The notes under the pieces were generated by a model that searched no databases, had not been told where the DNA came from, and worked only from the letters and a program-made list of their open reading frames with translations. A stretch of DNA of 64,000 nucleotides, from positions 83,403,001-83,467,000 of the forward strand of contig CM059587.1 of the NCBI GenBank assembly GCA_030407085.1. Direction: 5' to 3'. This document shows, in pieces, positions 11,101 through 26,100 of this stretch. Every line of letters starts with the position of its first letter. The stretch's first letter is position 1. This stretch comes from Trichopria drosophilae. Taxonomy: Eukaryota > Arthropoda > Insecta > Hymenoptera > Diapriidae. The position numbers and the translations under genes are program-made.

Positions 11101-14100
11101 CTTCGGAGCTGGATGCACCTTCGGCAATGCAGTTGGCAGCCCGTTCGCTCCGCAGTTGTGCCAATCGCATTCGGTGCAGTCGCCGTTGTTCCGTCGCGTG
11201 TTCCGACAGGGAAAATCGTTCGGCGTGGGTGTGCGTGGCGCTCATTCCTAACGTGCTACCACCCTGCAAAGTTATCAAAACAAACAAAAATTAATTGTCT
11301 TCTTTCATGACTTAGCACGAAGTATAAAAGAGACAATTGGGAAAATCGTTTGTTTGATTTGAGTACATTTTTTTTTAAAGATTTGTGACAATTTTTAAGT
11401 AATATTATCATACGTGGATTGAGTATCTAGCTATAGTTAGAACACTTAAAGCAGTGCGTATATTATATAAATAATAAAGAATTAGGTTTGTGGGCAGAGC
11501 AAGCTGGATAATCGCTAGAAAATAAACTCGATGGAAGATCCTTCGTATGCTGTAAGATTGCAAAAGGCTGTCGTTGAATTTTCTCCTTTGCACGTTTAGT
11601 TTAATGTCATTAATGTTATTACATATACAGGGTGATCGGCCAACCATTACCCAGCGGCTAACTGTAGATTGTACAGATAATTCTGAGCAACTTTTTCCTC
11701 TGAACAAATTTCCGGGAAGGTAGAGTTTTTAAGTTATTCAACACTAAAATTTAGGGGGGAAAATCACTTTTTTTTTAAATATCTCGGCTGTGTATGAAGG
11801 TATCTTAGCGAACCGAAGCTCATTTTAAAGATATTTTCAAGCTATACAAGTTGCCTCTGTTGGTTTTTGACCAACAATGAATATTTCTCTTGTTATAGCC
11901 ATAAAAACGGGGGTAAATGCCGATTTTTCAGGTTTTTCGCGTCTAACTCGTTTCGACACATAGCTATCGAAATATCACACTGGAAAAAGTTGTAGGCCTT
12001 GAAAACACAAACATTTTTTGTCCTCTAATACGATGCGATTAAATTAAAACTGAACCCTATTTGTACTCGTTTTCATAACATTTTGTTATTAATATCGATT
12101 TATTTGTCGAACTGTATTTTGTCAACTTTACGAGGCTCTTGTAGGGTTCAGTTTTAATTTAATCCCATCGTATTAGAGGACAAACAATTTTTGTTTTTTC
12201 AAGGCCTACAACTTTTTTCTGTGTGATATTTCGGTAACTATGTGTCGAAACGAGTTAAACGCGAAAACCCTGAAAAATCGGCATTTACCCCGTTTTTATG
12301 GCTATAACAAGAGAGATATTCATTGTAGGTCAAAAACCAACAGAGACAATTTATAGAGCTTTAAAATATCTTTAAAATGAGCTCCGGTTCGTTAAGGTAC
12401 CTTCAAACCGAGTCGAGATATTTCAACAAATGTGATTTTTTCACCTAAATTTTAGTGTTGAATAACTTAAAAACTCTACCTTCCCGAACATTTTTTTAGA
12501 GGAAAAAGTTGTTCAGAATTATCTGTAGAATCTAGAGGTAGCCGCTGGGTAATGGTTGGCCGATCACCCTGTATACCTTTTCTAAAATGGTAAAATATCA
12601 TTTAAAAAAATAAAACAAAAAAATTTTAAATTTAAAATTAAAAAAAATAATAAAATAATAAAAAACAAAAAAAAATGGAGCTACATTACTCTGTACGTCC
12701 ACGTCGTTAGCTCTGGGTAATGTCGAAGGGGAGTTCAATAATATTAATTGTTTTTTCTTTTTTTTATAGAGAGGTTCACAGTACATATATTAACTTCCAT
12801 TCCTTATGTATTAAAAAAGTGAGGCAACAATGAAAAATCTATAGAGATATTTTCTAGTTTTGTGTTAAATTCAAATAATGTATAAATGGATAAAAATGAT
12901 TTTAAACTCATTATGGAATATTTTTGGAACGCGAGCAAGTAGGATTTCGATCAAAATTCATTTTTAAAGTATGAAGTACGTATGATAAGACGCCGACAAC
13001 CGTTTTCATTGACATTTTTTTTTAAACTTGTTACGGTGGCTAGTGAGTATCTGGAAGTATTTTTTTTAGAATCCGAATTTGAGGTAAAATCGTCCATCAC
13101 GTGAAAATTTTGGGATATTTAAGGTTATGTAAAAAAAAATGTTCTATGGCTATTTTTGAGGTTAGGTATGGAACTCAACAATGTTTTTTTACCTACATTA
13201 CCACTTGCATAATGTAGTATAACTCGTGTCTGTCAAAACGAGCGTTGGTTAATCACCTACGATATTTTTGATCAAATAGTTTAGGCCATTTTAATTATGA
13301 TAGTTATTAGAAAATCTTAACCCATTAACGTCCAAACTTCCGCGTTTTCTGTTTGATTTTTAGCGGTTATTACTTGTATCAAATGGGTCCTATAAAACTT
13401 TCTGATCTTTCAGAAGTTGTCATCAGAATTCTTGAAAAATAAAAACAAAAAGTTATATTTGTTTATTTAAAAAAATAACTATTTTTAAATAATTAAGATC
13501 GCTCAGACCATGGGATTCTAAAGAGGAGGACCATAACATTTTGAGACAAAAAGGGACAAATTTCAATAAAATAGACTAAAAATTCTTACCAAATTAACAA
13601 AGCAAAATAAAATGGTCAAAACTAAATAGAACATGAAATTTATTACCCTACGCAATTGAAACGAATCTTCTGTTAATTTTAAGGAATCGAATCTTTATCA
13701 AATCAACCGCAATACAGTATCGGCCATTTTGAATTTCACAAAACTAAGATCATATATTCATACTAAGAAAATGATGTGAATAAATACTTTACGAAGTATT
13801 TGTCTGGCTTGAATAAATATTCTGTACTAAATATTAATTCGATTATTAAAATATTGCGTTTTTCCTAATAATTAAATATTTAGTTTAATTTACAGTAATG
13901 TAATATACTTTATTTTAGTACTGAATTTCTGGCATCGATGTGTCAAAATAAAAAGCACTAATTAATTAAATAAGTTCATTAATACTGAAAGTACTTTCAT
14001 TAAACTATAATTCATAATTACAATAAAAATATTAAATGAATTAATTAATTAAACTAAATGTTTATCTGCTGGAACTTTTATTAAGTAAATATACTCATTA

Positions 14101-17100
14101 CGTGCAATTATTTAACACTGCTTTCTCCTTTTTACTTTTATTTTAATTACAGTTTCTTCACTTTGAAGCTCATTTATTTCCTCCAAGCACCTCTTTTTTA
14201 CAATTTTGAAAAATCATTAAACAAATATTTTATCCATTAGAATAAAATTTCATGATTTCAAATATTTTGTTTTTATTAAATGATATATAAATAATTAGAA
14301 ATAATTAGAAACTAGTATTGAAATTGTTCAAAAAATTCTTATCGGCTCTTAATGGTTTTTTAATTAATAAAAGTAGTAATTAATCAGTTCAATAATAATT
14401 ATTAGCAATCATAAAAATAATAAAAGTACAATATTTCATTATCACTTTTTTAAGCGTAGAACTATTCTTCAGTAGCGTCCCGGTACATTTGCCCACTCGG
14501 TTCCACGCCTTCCCCTCCAGTCTCGTTATATTTGTCAAAAGAAGGGGAGCGCCGCTTCTCCCACTCTCCTCAGTCGCGTTACGTTCGTGACGTCACGACA
14601 GGCCCTTCCTGAGGCCCCATCGCGCAAGGTGGGGGAAAATGAGAGCGGCGGCAGACAAATATAACGAAACGGAACTGGGCAATTATGCTGGGACGTAAAT
14701 ATAGCACGACGCAAATATACCGGGACTTTACTGTACTTTGCTGGACATTTTATATTTTTAACTCTGTATTTCGAAATTCAATTTATTTAATTGTGTGTTA
14801 TTGTTTATCTTTAAAAAAGTTTAAAAAAGGAATTAGTAATCATAACAATGACAATTTCAAAGATAGTCCTTGAACCAACAATTAATTAGGTATGTAAAGT
14901 TTTGAGATTGTTTGGGATATCCTAGTCTAGTGGTTTAGTAATTCGGAATTACTTTTGTTGGAAAGTTTAATATTTTAGACAGTAATGTTGGGACCAAATT
15001 TTATTATGTGAAAAAGTACATAAAAAGGTACATCTATTTGTAATAACAATTACCACAAATTTTGATATTGTTTCTAAACTTAATCTAACTTAACTCAAGT
15101 AATAAACATTAAACTTACACTAATTATAAGCACTAAATTACTATCAACAGTATTACAATTTACGAGAAAATATATTTCCATACAGAAGATAAATGTATTT
15201 AATGCAACTTGGCAACAATAAAAACGGAAGATCGCTAGTTAGTAACACACTAAAAACTACCTTCCTAACTCCTTAAAACAAATGCACTGCATAAAGTACT
15301 GCATTTAACCGATCTTTATTTGACAATCCCGACATTACCGTCATGATATTTGATATGGATGTTTCTACCCGGGCGCTTGTTTACTTTTTACAAAAAATTT
15401 CATTTCCGTAACGGACGCGTTCCAGCAAAGAACTTGTAGTAAAAGACCATTACTGAATATGTATGTGATGATGAAAATGTCCGTTTATTGCAAAACTTTT
15501 CCTCATTTAAATTTTTATCGAATAACTTCGAGGCCGAACGCGAACAGAACAAAATAAGCTCGTTAATGATCTTCAATTACTAGTGGATTTCTTACAGCAA
15601 ATATTCTTTCTAAATTTTGTAAAATTTGCCTTTTTTAATAATAAATTTAACCCACGCGAACTTTTGACCTCACTAATTGATTAAAAATATATAATTTTTT
15701 CATTATGTTAGTGCTTTCGTACTGATATTACGTAACAGTACAGTCTAAGTACAATTTGATTAAGATTATTCCCATTTTCGAAAGACTCGTAAGTTCGTAT
15801 AATTAATTCGAACATAATTCGTGCTTCGTATTTCATAGGATATTTATTCCTTTTTTCCTATGCCAAAATTGCACCATCGCCAGCAGCATGGACTACTTTA
15901 TATTTGTGAAGAAAACTGCAGTACTCTTTAAAATGCGGAGTCTGCAATAATAATTTCTGAAAGGTATAAAATTTTATGGTAGCATTATTTACCAACTTTC
16001 GCATTCAGGATTTGTAACTATATCGGAAGTCTGCACAACTGGGGTTATTCCATTTTCGTCTAAAAAATGTAGGGCAAAGATTTGAACTCTTCGGCAATAT
16101 AGTCAGAAGGATAAATATTGCTTATAAACAGCTGTTAGTACAATATTGTATGTTTCTTATCATTCCAACAATGGAATTTCGAAAAATCGAAATTTTATAC
16201 AGTCATTTGAAAAATCTTAAAAAATGTGAGCGGTTTCTTTAACCCATAAAGTCCCAAATGGACCTTTTTTCACTGCAATTTTCTACGGTTGTATTTTGTG
16301 TAAAAAAAGGTTCTAAAAAATTTCGCATAAGGCATATCTGACGTAAAATTAACTGAACATTCAGAATCTGCTATTAGATTTTTCAAAAAATGCAACAGTG
16401 AAAAACTATATGCGATTTAAAAAAAAAACATGCTTTTTTCAAATGACAAATAATATGTTTTTATACTAATTTATCTACGATTGTACATTCCGTAGCCGTC
16501 AAAATATTTTGCCGTTTCCCGGTTCTTACCGCGTGGAGGTAAATGTATATGAAGAATCTCGTTTTTTATCGTATTTTACTGTTTTTTTTTCATATTATTG
16601 TTTTTTGTTTCTTTTTCCAGTATTTCTCATTTTTTTTCTGTATCTCAGTTTTAAAAAAAAGTATTTACTTGTCTTTCATTCGTTTGTATTTTTAAGTTGT
16701 AGATATAAATCAAGATCTATTCTATGTTATGAGTCGACGTAAAACAGGAATCACAAAAAAAAGCAGCGCAATCTTACGCGTTTTCTACATTTTACGAATT
16801 AAAAAAAAACATGCATTTTTCAAATGAATTTTTTTTTATTTCGTCTTTTTACATTGAAATCGTTTCAGAATTCCTCTAAAGGGTAAAGATAGCGTGGCCT
16901 CGAGCCTTAAACTATAAAATGTGTCTATGCCCATTTTGAAAATAAAGGTGAAAGCATCCAAAATGGGGGCTCAAACACCAAAAAATATGCGAAAAATTCA
17001 GGAAGTTTTTATTCGAAAACTTTAGGAAAATATGTTCTTACAATTGATGAATGAATACGCTGAATTTTTTTAACAGTTTTTTCATTATTCAAAATCCTGA

Positions 17101-20100
17101 AAAGTAGAGGACACAGAAAATGCGTAAGATTGCGATGCTTCTTTTTGTGATTCTTGCTTTACGTGGACTCATAACATAAAATAGATCTTGATAGATTTGA
17201 TTAAAAATAAAAACGAATAAAAGACAAGTAAATAATTATTTTTTAACTAAGGTACAAAAAAAAATGAAAAACAATAAAAAAAAAAACAATAATATGCAAA
17301 AAAAACAGTAAAATACAAAAAAAAAACAAGGTTCTTCATATACATTTACCTCCTCGCGGTAAGAACCGGGAAACGGCTAAAGATTTTGACGGCTAATGAA
17401 TGTACAATCATAGATAAATTAGTATAAAACAGTTAATGATAAGGTAAAATCGATATTATTATTTGTCATTTGAAAAAAGAATGTTTTTTTTTTAAATCGC
17501 ATATAGTTTTTCACTGTTGCATTTTTGAAAAATCTAATAGCAGATTCTGAAAGATCAGTTAATTTTACGTCAGATATGTCTTATGCCAAAATTTTGAGGA
17601 CCTTTTTTTACACAAAATACAACCGTTGAAAATTGTAGTAAAAAAATGTCCCTTCGGGGCTTAATGGGTTAAATATTTTTTTCTAAGGAAATTTCCTTTA
17701 TCGTCTACAACTCTCGAGAAAAAAAATGATTAAACTTTTCTGGATGTGAAGACTAACGATTTATTGTTTTGAAAACTAAAGACTTTAGAGAAAAACTTTT
17801 ACACTTTAGAGTAAATTTCCTTGTCAAATATGTCTTAAAATTGGTTAAAGAATACTCCAACAATTTTTTAGATTTTTTAAGATTCAAACTTTGCACAAAA
17901 CTTTGAAAACACTATTTATCGCTATTGAGCTCATCGCCATTTTTAAATTGCATTTTACGGGATAAAACTCCTTCCAAAATTCAAAATATACCATACAAAA
18001 CTCGCAATAACTTATTTATACGATTTTACTTCAAAAAAAAAACGTAACATATTGGAATTAATTGCAATTTCAAAAATTTCAAAAATTTTCAACGTTCAGC
18101 CGCCATGTTGAAATGGAAAATGAGATAAATGAACATACAGTAGAGTCCCGGTATATTTTCCTTCCCCTCCCGTCTCTTTGTATTTGTCAAAAGAAGGGGA
18201 GCGCCGCTTTTCCCACTCTCCTCAGTCGCGTTACGTTCGTGACGTCACAGCAGGCCCTTCCTGAGGCCCCAGCGCGCAAGGTGGGGGGAAAAGAGAGTGG
18301 CGATAGAGAAATATAACGAGATGGAACTAGGCCAAAATGCTGGGACGTAAAGATAGCGAGATGCAAATATATCGGGACTTTACTATACGTGAATGTATAT
18401 TTTTCAAGTAAAACATTTAGGAATAAGTTTCTGGTAAGTTAGAAAGTAATCAGAAATCGGTATTTCAATGGTTTAAATGAATTTCTGGGTCAAAAAACCG
18501 ACAAATCAAAAATCCTACAGGTCGCAAAACTGTCAGTTAAAAAACCGACGATTTGATTTGTGGGTTTTTCGACCCACACCAGAATTTCTCATCTTAACTC
18601 GTTATAAAACGTAACGTAAGGATGTGTTTCAAAAACAAAAGAACCTAAAATCACCGACTGAAAAAAAGTACCAAGATCGAACAATCCTGTGTCAAAAACA
18701 TCAGGTGAGCTATTACATTTTTTATTTCCCTTCTTTACCTTTATTGCGCAGTTTCAATACCCTTCAATTCAAACATCGACTATCACATCAAAGGGATATC
18801 CATCCACCCGCGTTCCATATTGTGGGCTTCGTCACTGATCGTAAAAAACGGGGACAATATCCCAAAAATCAAAAACCAAAAAATTGAGCTCACCTGGGAA
18901 GGTACACAGGTGAAACCTTGCGACCTGGGAAAGTAGTAGACCGTGACGGCATCGAACTGGATGTTCTTCTTCTTCTTCATGGAGTCATCGCTATTGGGTC
19001 TCTTAGCGACATGCTCGTCATCTGAGCAATCCGTCAATCTGCGCTTCAAGTTTCCTTTCGACGGTTTGGAAGTCGTCGGGAAGACCGGCAGCCTCGTCGC
19101 CTGAGGCGTCTCTTGGCGGCCAATGGCCGCACCCGGGCTAAAGTCCTCGGCTTGATTCCCAGCTAAGGAGAAACAGAAAAAAAAAATACACAATGACTTA
19201 GATAATCCAGCCTAGCCTTTTCTCTTTCATCGGCACAGATACGCTCGCTCGTCAAAGCAAACCCAGTCGAGGCGAGCGAGCGAGAAAATATATCGCGTGC
19301 TGATAATCGATACTGGAATAATCGATACTACAAACGTCAGAGCGTGCCGGCGTAGCAAATCGACGCGCCCTCGACGCTCTCTCCTTGAAGAAGAGGAGAG
19401 CTGTTGCGCTTTAGTGTCGCCATTTATTAACCCGAGACCCAACCCGGTCCATCGTATTCTCTATACCCACGCTCGAGGGGAATTCCGGAATTAAAACCAC
19501 TATATGTGCACGCTTCCGTGGCAACACTTCAAATTGGACGAGTAAAATCAAGTTCATCCATATCCATTGCATCTGAACAACTGTCCATGAAAACAAAAGT
19601 TAGCTTCAGATGCTAAATCTTACCTAACTAATTTTAGCTAACTTTTTCACCTATATATCTTGCATATAGAAATTATATAATAGTATATTGTGTAACTAGA
19701 GCGCAAAATAAGTGTTTGCCGATGTCTGCTAGTTTGATAGGGAGCGAAATTGGAAGCAAAATAGGATTTTGCGCCCTGAGTGTATGAAAAAACGTCAACA
19801 TTTCGCAATGATTTCTCTTAAAAAGTACTGACAAGATATGAATCTGCTTTAGATTTTTAAAATTCAAAATGATGATTTCAAAATACCGACCAAAAAGCAA
19901 AAATTTATTCCATCGACACGAAAAGTATCCTCGGATTTTTGGATTTCTATATAACAATTTGACTAAATTTAAATAATATTGAAAATGTCAAATTAAACAC
20001 GACCGACGAAAATTCGAAAAATTGCTCTATTTTAATTCTGGTCCGCCATTTTGGTTCCATTATTTTGATATTTAATAATACAAAGACATATTTATGAACA

Positions 20101-23100
20101 GCGACCTCAATAACCCACGATTAATAAAATTCAATTGCATTCCATGTAAAAAAAATGCATAGCTGACACGGTTAAGAAAAACTCATAAAAAAATTACTCA
20201 AAATCCGCTACCTCAATACTTTCAATTTTCAGGTTTTACTTTAAAAAGACAAATTTTTGTTATCATTTTTTTTATTTTAAATTTATTTTTAGTAAAATAC
20301 ATCTTTTATGTAGGTAAAACATGTTAAAGTCATGCAATTAGAATTCGATCACAAAAGTTGTTGTCATATAAAAAAATTTATTTCTCTGTAACTAAAAATG
20401 GCGCATTTTCTAAGTAATTTTATTTTTTTAATTTTTGTTTGCTACTTTAACATTAATTAATAACTTATTAATAACTAGTAATTTAATAATTAGTCATTTT
20501 TTGTTATTGCAAACATTTTTTAACGCTATATCTTTTTATTGAGAATGAGCAAGTTTGTTGAAAAACTTTATAGATGAAAATTCGCATAGAAAATGAAACA
20601 AATAGACTATACATAAGGTAAAGATCAATAAATTCTGAAAAAATACACAGGTATTTCAAGAAAAAAATGTATAAAATTGAAAATCACAATAAAACAAGTA
20701 TTCATGCATTTTAAAAACGTTGTTAGTATTTTCGTTACATTTTTTCAAAAATTTGAATTGTCCTATTGGGTTTGAATGTCCCATGTCTAAATAAAAATAC
20801 CCAATTCATATCACTACACCAAAGAATATGAAAATTAATTAAAAATACCACATTTAGAAATATTTCTCTACATATCTTTATTGGAAATTAAAAATGTATG
20901 TGATAAATAGGACTGTACATATATAAAAAATGACAATGAAATTGACCATCATCTTTTAATTTTGATGGATTTTGAGTTAGAAATTATACTTTGTTGTGAA
21001 TTTTTGGAAAATTAGAAAGTTTACCAAGATTTAGATCTTGATTCATTAAAGAAAACCCTCAGACATAGTTTGTAGACTAAAACTACTTAATTATACTTAT
21101 TTATAATACTATTTCTTATTCAAATTGTGACTGTTCATAATTATTAACAATTATAATTGTTATTGCAACAAAGAATATGATTTTAATTAAATTTTAGTAT
21201 TTAAGATGAAGTTAATGAAAAGTCACTATTTTAGTGACTAATTTACTAACTAATTTTGTTTAGTACATTGGTTGTAAACAAATTTGTATTTTCATTAATA
21301 AAATTTATAATTAATAACGAAATCTTTCAATACAGTTTCACTTTAATCTTTTCCAAAATTACATTATTTTGGATTTGATTTAGATATGTTAATTGAAAAA
21401 AAAAAACTTTTTTTAATGCATTCTGGTTCATTATCAGAAACTTTTGGCGTGGAATCACGAAAAGGACGTTCCAGTTAAGTTTTTTAACATATTCCAACAG
21501 AAACTTTTGTTTTTTAATGAAAAACAGCTAGTATTATCGGTTCTTGCTAAATAATCCCTAAACGGCCAATAAGTTTCGCTTTTCTTTAGTTATTTCGGAA
21601 TTATTTAATGCAAATGCGGAAATTTCATAGTAAAAAATTTTGATTCATGCATTTAGTTAGTAGATACAAAATTTGGTCCAACTCTCGTGAAAGAGAGAAA
21701 TACACTCGAAAAACTGAAACTTTACAGAAAGAAAATACATGTTTTTACAAATTAGCACAATTTTAACTTTTAAATTCAAAAAAATTACTAAAAAATTTGT
21801 AACTATCTAAAATAGTTTTAGTTTTTGTTTTAATTTATTATGCCATGGGATAATATTCCCCTGTGGGAAAATACCCAAAAGTTTAGTCTATACTGTTAGT
21901 GAATGTCAGATAAATGTTGATTTTAACACTTTACATTTAATTAATATTTGAATCCAACATAAAATCATCTTAAATCTACTGCTAGTAAAGTTATAATTTA
22001 TTGCAGTAGATTATTTTTCGCCATTAAAAATTTCATCGTTTACGTCAACAATTTACTATACCAACAATATTGTCCCAGTATTATTTATTGTATTTTCGAA
22101 AGTTAAAAAATGTATATTTTTGACAAATATGAAAACTTATGAAATTTAGTAAAGTACTAAACAAAAATAAATGTGAATTATTACAAATGTGAAAAATAAA
22201 AACTAAATCACTGTTGCTGAACACTGAAGTTTTTTTTTTTGCAAACGAATAGGAATATTTTGCGCCTGAAAGTAGAACCAGTTTATCAAATCAAATCTTT
22301 TCTGATAAGAAATGTAGTAACTTCCTGTTCCTCAAACAATGAGCAATAGTGTTCTTCCAAAAAGTTGAAATCCTAAATTTCAGGTTTAATCAAAATATTC
22401 ACTTATATTTATAAGATTGAAACATAACTCATAGTTTCATAATTAATAATGTTTATTAATTCCTTTATTACTATTATTAATAAACTAAATAAACAAATTA
22501 TGTATACGACATCGATTAGATAGTCAAACAAAATAAATTTCAAAAAAAAATATTAGAATCGAGTGGTTCAGTATAAAAAACACAGTTTAAGTACTAACAG
22601 TTCTGTCGCTACGAACTCCATTAATTTAATGCTTAGGAGAGCAGGCTAATTTAAAATGGCGAGGCTACGATAACTGCGGAATTACTAATAACTTATCCTG
22701 ACTTTTTTTAAAGAATCACTTTCAATCCACAAATATTTTTTGAACAATTCTCATGGAATCGTAAACAGAAATATGTTGATTTTCAACTCAGAAAGTATTT
22801 CAATATAAAATGCTTCAAATCTGCGACAATTCAGTGACTGCAAAATGAGAACACATTTACCTATGACGTAAGCTCGTCGTCATTCAGAACCGGCCTCCTA
22901 ATCAATAACATTGCATTTATATCGGAGAAAGAGAGGCTAAAAGAAAACGAAAAGACAAACTAAAGACAAAGTATGAATTAAAGCTAAAAAATTTATGCAA
23001 TCGATTTTGTTTTGACCACGAGACGAAACAAAATAAATAATTTAATTGTCGTTAATATCGAAACTTTTTAAATATCAATTTTAATCTATTATGCAAAATA

Positions 23101-26100
23101 AACAATGAAAATATATTAACATTATTTAAACTACTTTTAAAAGTCTATAATTGCAATTGTTTCAATTAACCTATTAACGCCTGAATTGCATTGTTTGCAT
23201 AATGTAGCTTCCATGACACAGAATATTCTAAGTTTAGTTGAAAGATTTTCTAGGGTACTTTTTTTAAATGGGAAAATTGGCAAAAAATAATGTTATTGGT
23301 GAATATATTTTAAACAAATTATTACCATTCGAATAAATGTACCAAATATGCATAAAATGTGCTTAAATTCGAATCTTTAATTTTTATGTATATCGTCCAC
23401 GATATCGAAATCTTAATTTTTTTATTTTGAATAAAAATATCCAATCATAAATAAAGTGTTTCAAAATAGTGTTGCACACTTGGTAAAGTTTGAAATCAGT
23501 AACTTCAAAAACTGTACCAATAATTTTTTCATATTATATATATTCCTCAGACGACCGAACGAATGTTTCAAAATTGTCTCTAAATAAGATATAGAGCAAT
23601 TCAAATATTCTACCCACCATATTGGATCCACCATTTTGGATTTTGAAAATTTTTCATCACATTTCGATTCAATGTAATCCTAAACATAAAGAAATGCAAT
23701 AAAATAAAGCACCGAAACATTTTCATAATTTTTTTCATTTTCAGGGCCGCCGCATTGAGTCCACCATTACTAACATCGTCAAATATATTGAAAATTGACT
23801 ATGAATATTCAATAAATTGACATTTTTACATTTTAAGACAAAAATTTACGTTACTGACGATTTAATTCAGAAATATTTAGGAAAAACACGTATTTTTCGA
23901 AAAATTATCAGTTTTCCGCCATTTTTAATAGGATAAACTGAATGGAGTTCGATAAAAAAAATGTTCCCCTTAAATTGCAACTTATTTGTCCCCATTCATT
24001 TGTAAAAGATTCAAAGAAATTTTTCGGAGTTGTCGGTATTTGTTCAAATAAAATCCGCCACATTGTTTTTCTGCGGTAAGGAAACGCAATTTTGATCCCA
24101 TAAATCAATAGAGCATACCCAAAATTAGTAAAGTAGGTTGGTTTCGTTATAATAATTTCGATTTCATAGAGAGCTTTGAAAATGAGCTAAAAATCTCGTT
24201 ATCTTGGATGTCAATGGTTTAAACCTAAGATAAATGAACTCTAAAAACTGTTAATTATATATCTATTGCATAATAACCCAAGGAATAAGTTTTCAAAAAT
24301 GTCCTTAATAATTTTGTTAATCAATCATTTTTATCAAATTAAAAAGTGTATTAACTTCTTTAAGGATTATGTCACCAATGATTTCCAATTTCAAAAATTT
24401 ATTTGATACTTATCATCTTCATAAATATTTTCGAATCATATATTGAAAAAAAAAACATTAATATTGATTTTTAGATATGGTCAGGTAAACCTATTACAAA
24501 CACTTTAAGCAAAGTTTAATATAATCATGAAATGGAAACGAGGATTTTGAAATAGTAGAGACGAAAATGTTGGGGATGAAATATACTTTATTTTATAGGA
24601 TAAAAGTTGGAGATAGGACGAAATAAAAGTGGAAGACAAGTACTTTAGATGAATATTAGGCATGTATCACGTAATAATACCAGAATTATGAGAGGCACAA
24701 GGGCAATCATCATAACGATTGTGTAACATCCAACAATGGATTATTGTCAATCATCAGCGTCCTTCATTTATCAAAGTCTCTAAATATGAATTTGATTATA
24801 ATTGTTAGCGAATTTTTAATCAACTGATTATGTTGTTTAATACATTAATATAAATCGAGCATTTTTCTTAAGGATTAAAACATTCCAGATAAATTTTTCA
24901 CTCAAAACCTGTCTAAGGGTTGTGACGATGGTTTCAGACAGATGCATCATTCCGGCACTTTTTAACAGTTCATTGAATAGTTACAATTGCCAAACAGTAT
25001 AATATTTAGTTGGTATGAAGTAAAAATTATTTATTTACAAAATAAATTAAATTTTTCTTGTATTATTTTCCAATTACATTTCAATCAGTCATTTTGACTT
25101 TCAGCTATATTTTTTTAATGATAATACAGGCCAACAAAATGAAGCCGATTTCCATATCCAGAAAGCGTATTATATTTTTCCTAAGGTTGTCAATGGACTG
25201 AATCCAAAACTGGTCGTAGAATTCTTCCATCACATCAGGATTTTGAGATACCCTAACCTAAAAATGCAAAAAACACTGTTTTTGCTCGTATTCAATAAGT
25301 TTTTGAGGTGAACCAAAATGCTTCTTCACACTTTGGCAAGGACCAGATTAAAGCGTTATTCACCAACTTTAAAATACTTTTTTAGTAATTTCATACAATT
25401 TTTTTTCAAGGGTTATCGTCGTTTTTGTCAAGGTACGATTATAATTCTCGTTTTTCGCACTGTTAGGTTAGGATATCCCAAAATGTTTACGCCGTAGATC
25501 AATTATACGACAAGATTTTGATTCAGCACATCGAAACCCGTCTGAAAAATATATTTAGATTTCTGATGAATGTATTTTAATTATCGACAAATTGCGAACA
25601 AAATTTATTCCGCCAGAAAAACTTATTGAAAATGGACAAATACTGTGTTTTTCGAACTTTTAGATTAGGATATTTCAACATCTTGACGTAATAGAACAAT
25701 TTTTAGCAAGAATGTTGGTCTCAGTTTGTTAGTTATTTTCATGTAATTACACATTTACTTAAACGTATAAAAATCATAATTGTTCTCTGACAAAAACTTC
25801 AATAACTCAATTAAAAAAAATCGTATTGGAATTACTAAACAAGGATTTTGAAGCTGACAAATAGCACCTTAATATTGTCCATGCCAAATTGCAAATAATA
25901 ATTTTGTTTTGCCGCAAAAACTTACTCTCTAAATCTGAATTAGTTAAAAACTAACTGTAAGAAAATGAAAAGTGAGTCACCATATGAATTAGTAACCATG
26001 TTTGCTAATAAAAAGTTAAAAGCTACTAATGTATTACTAATTCTACAAATACTAAACTAATGAATTAGTATTTTAGTACTATTTGTCGGTAAAAAACTTA

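Noticed and set aside
18690..18712. Plus-strand donor CATCAG|GTGAGC
   Set aside because: No acceptor-framed exon upstream; likely chance match near a minus-strand exon.
19411..19596. Minus-strand short frames in the CpG block
   Set aside because: No homology and no consensus donor linking them to exon 3; kept only as a possible promoter.
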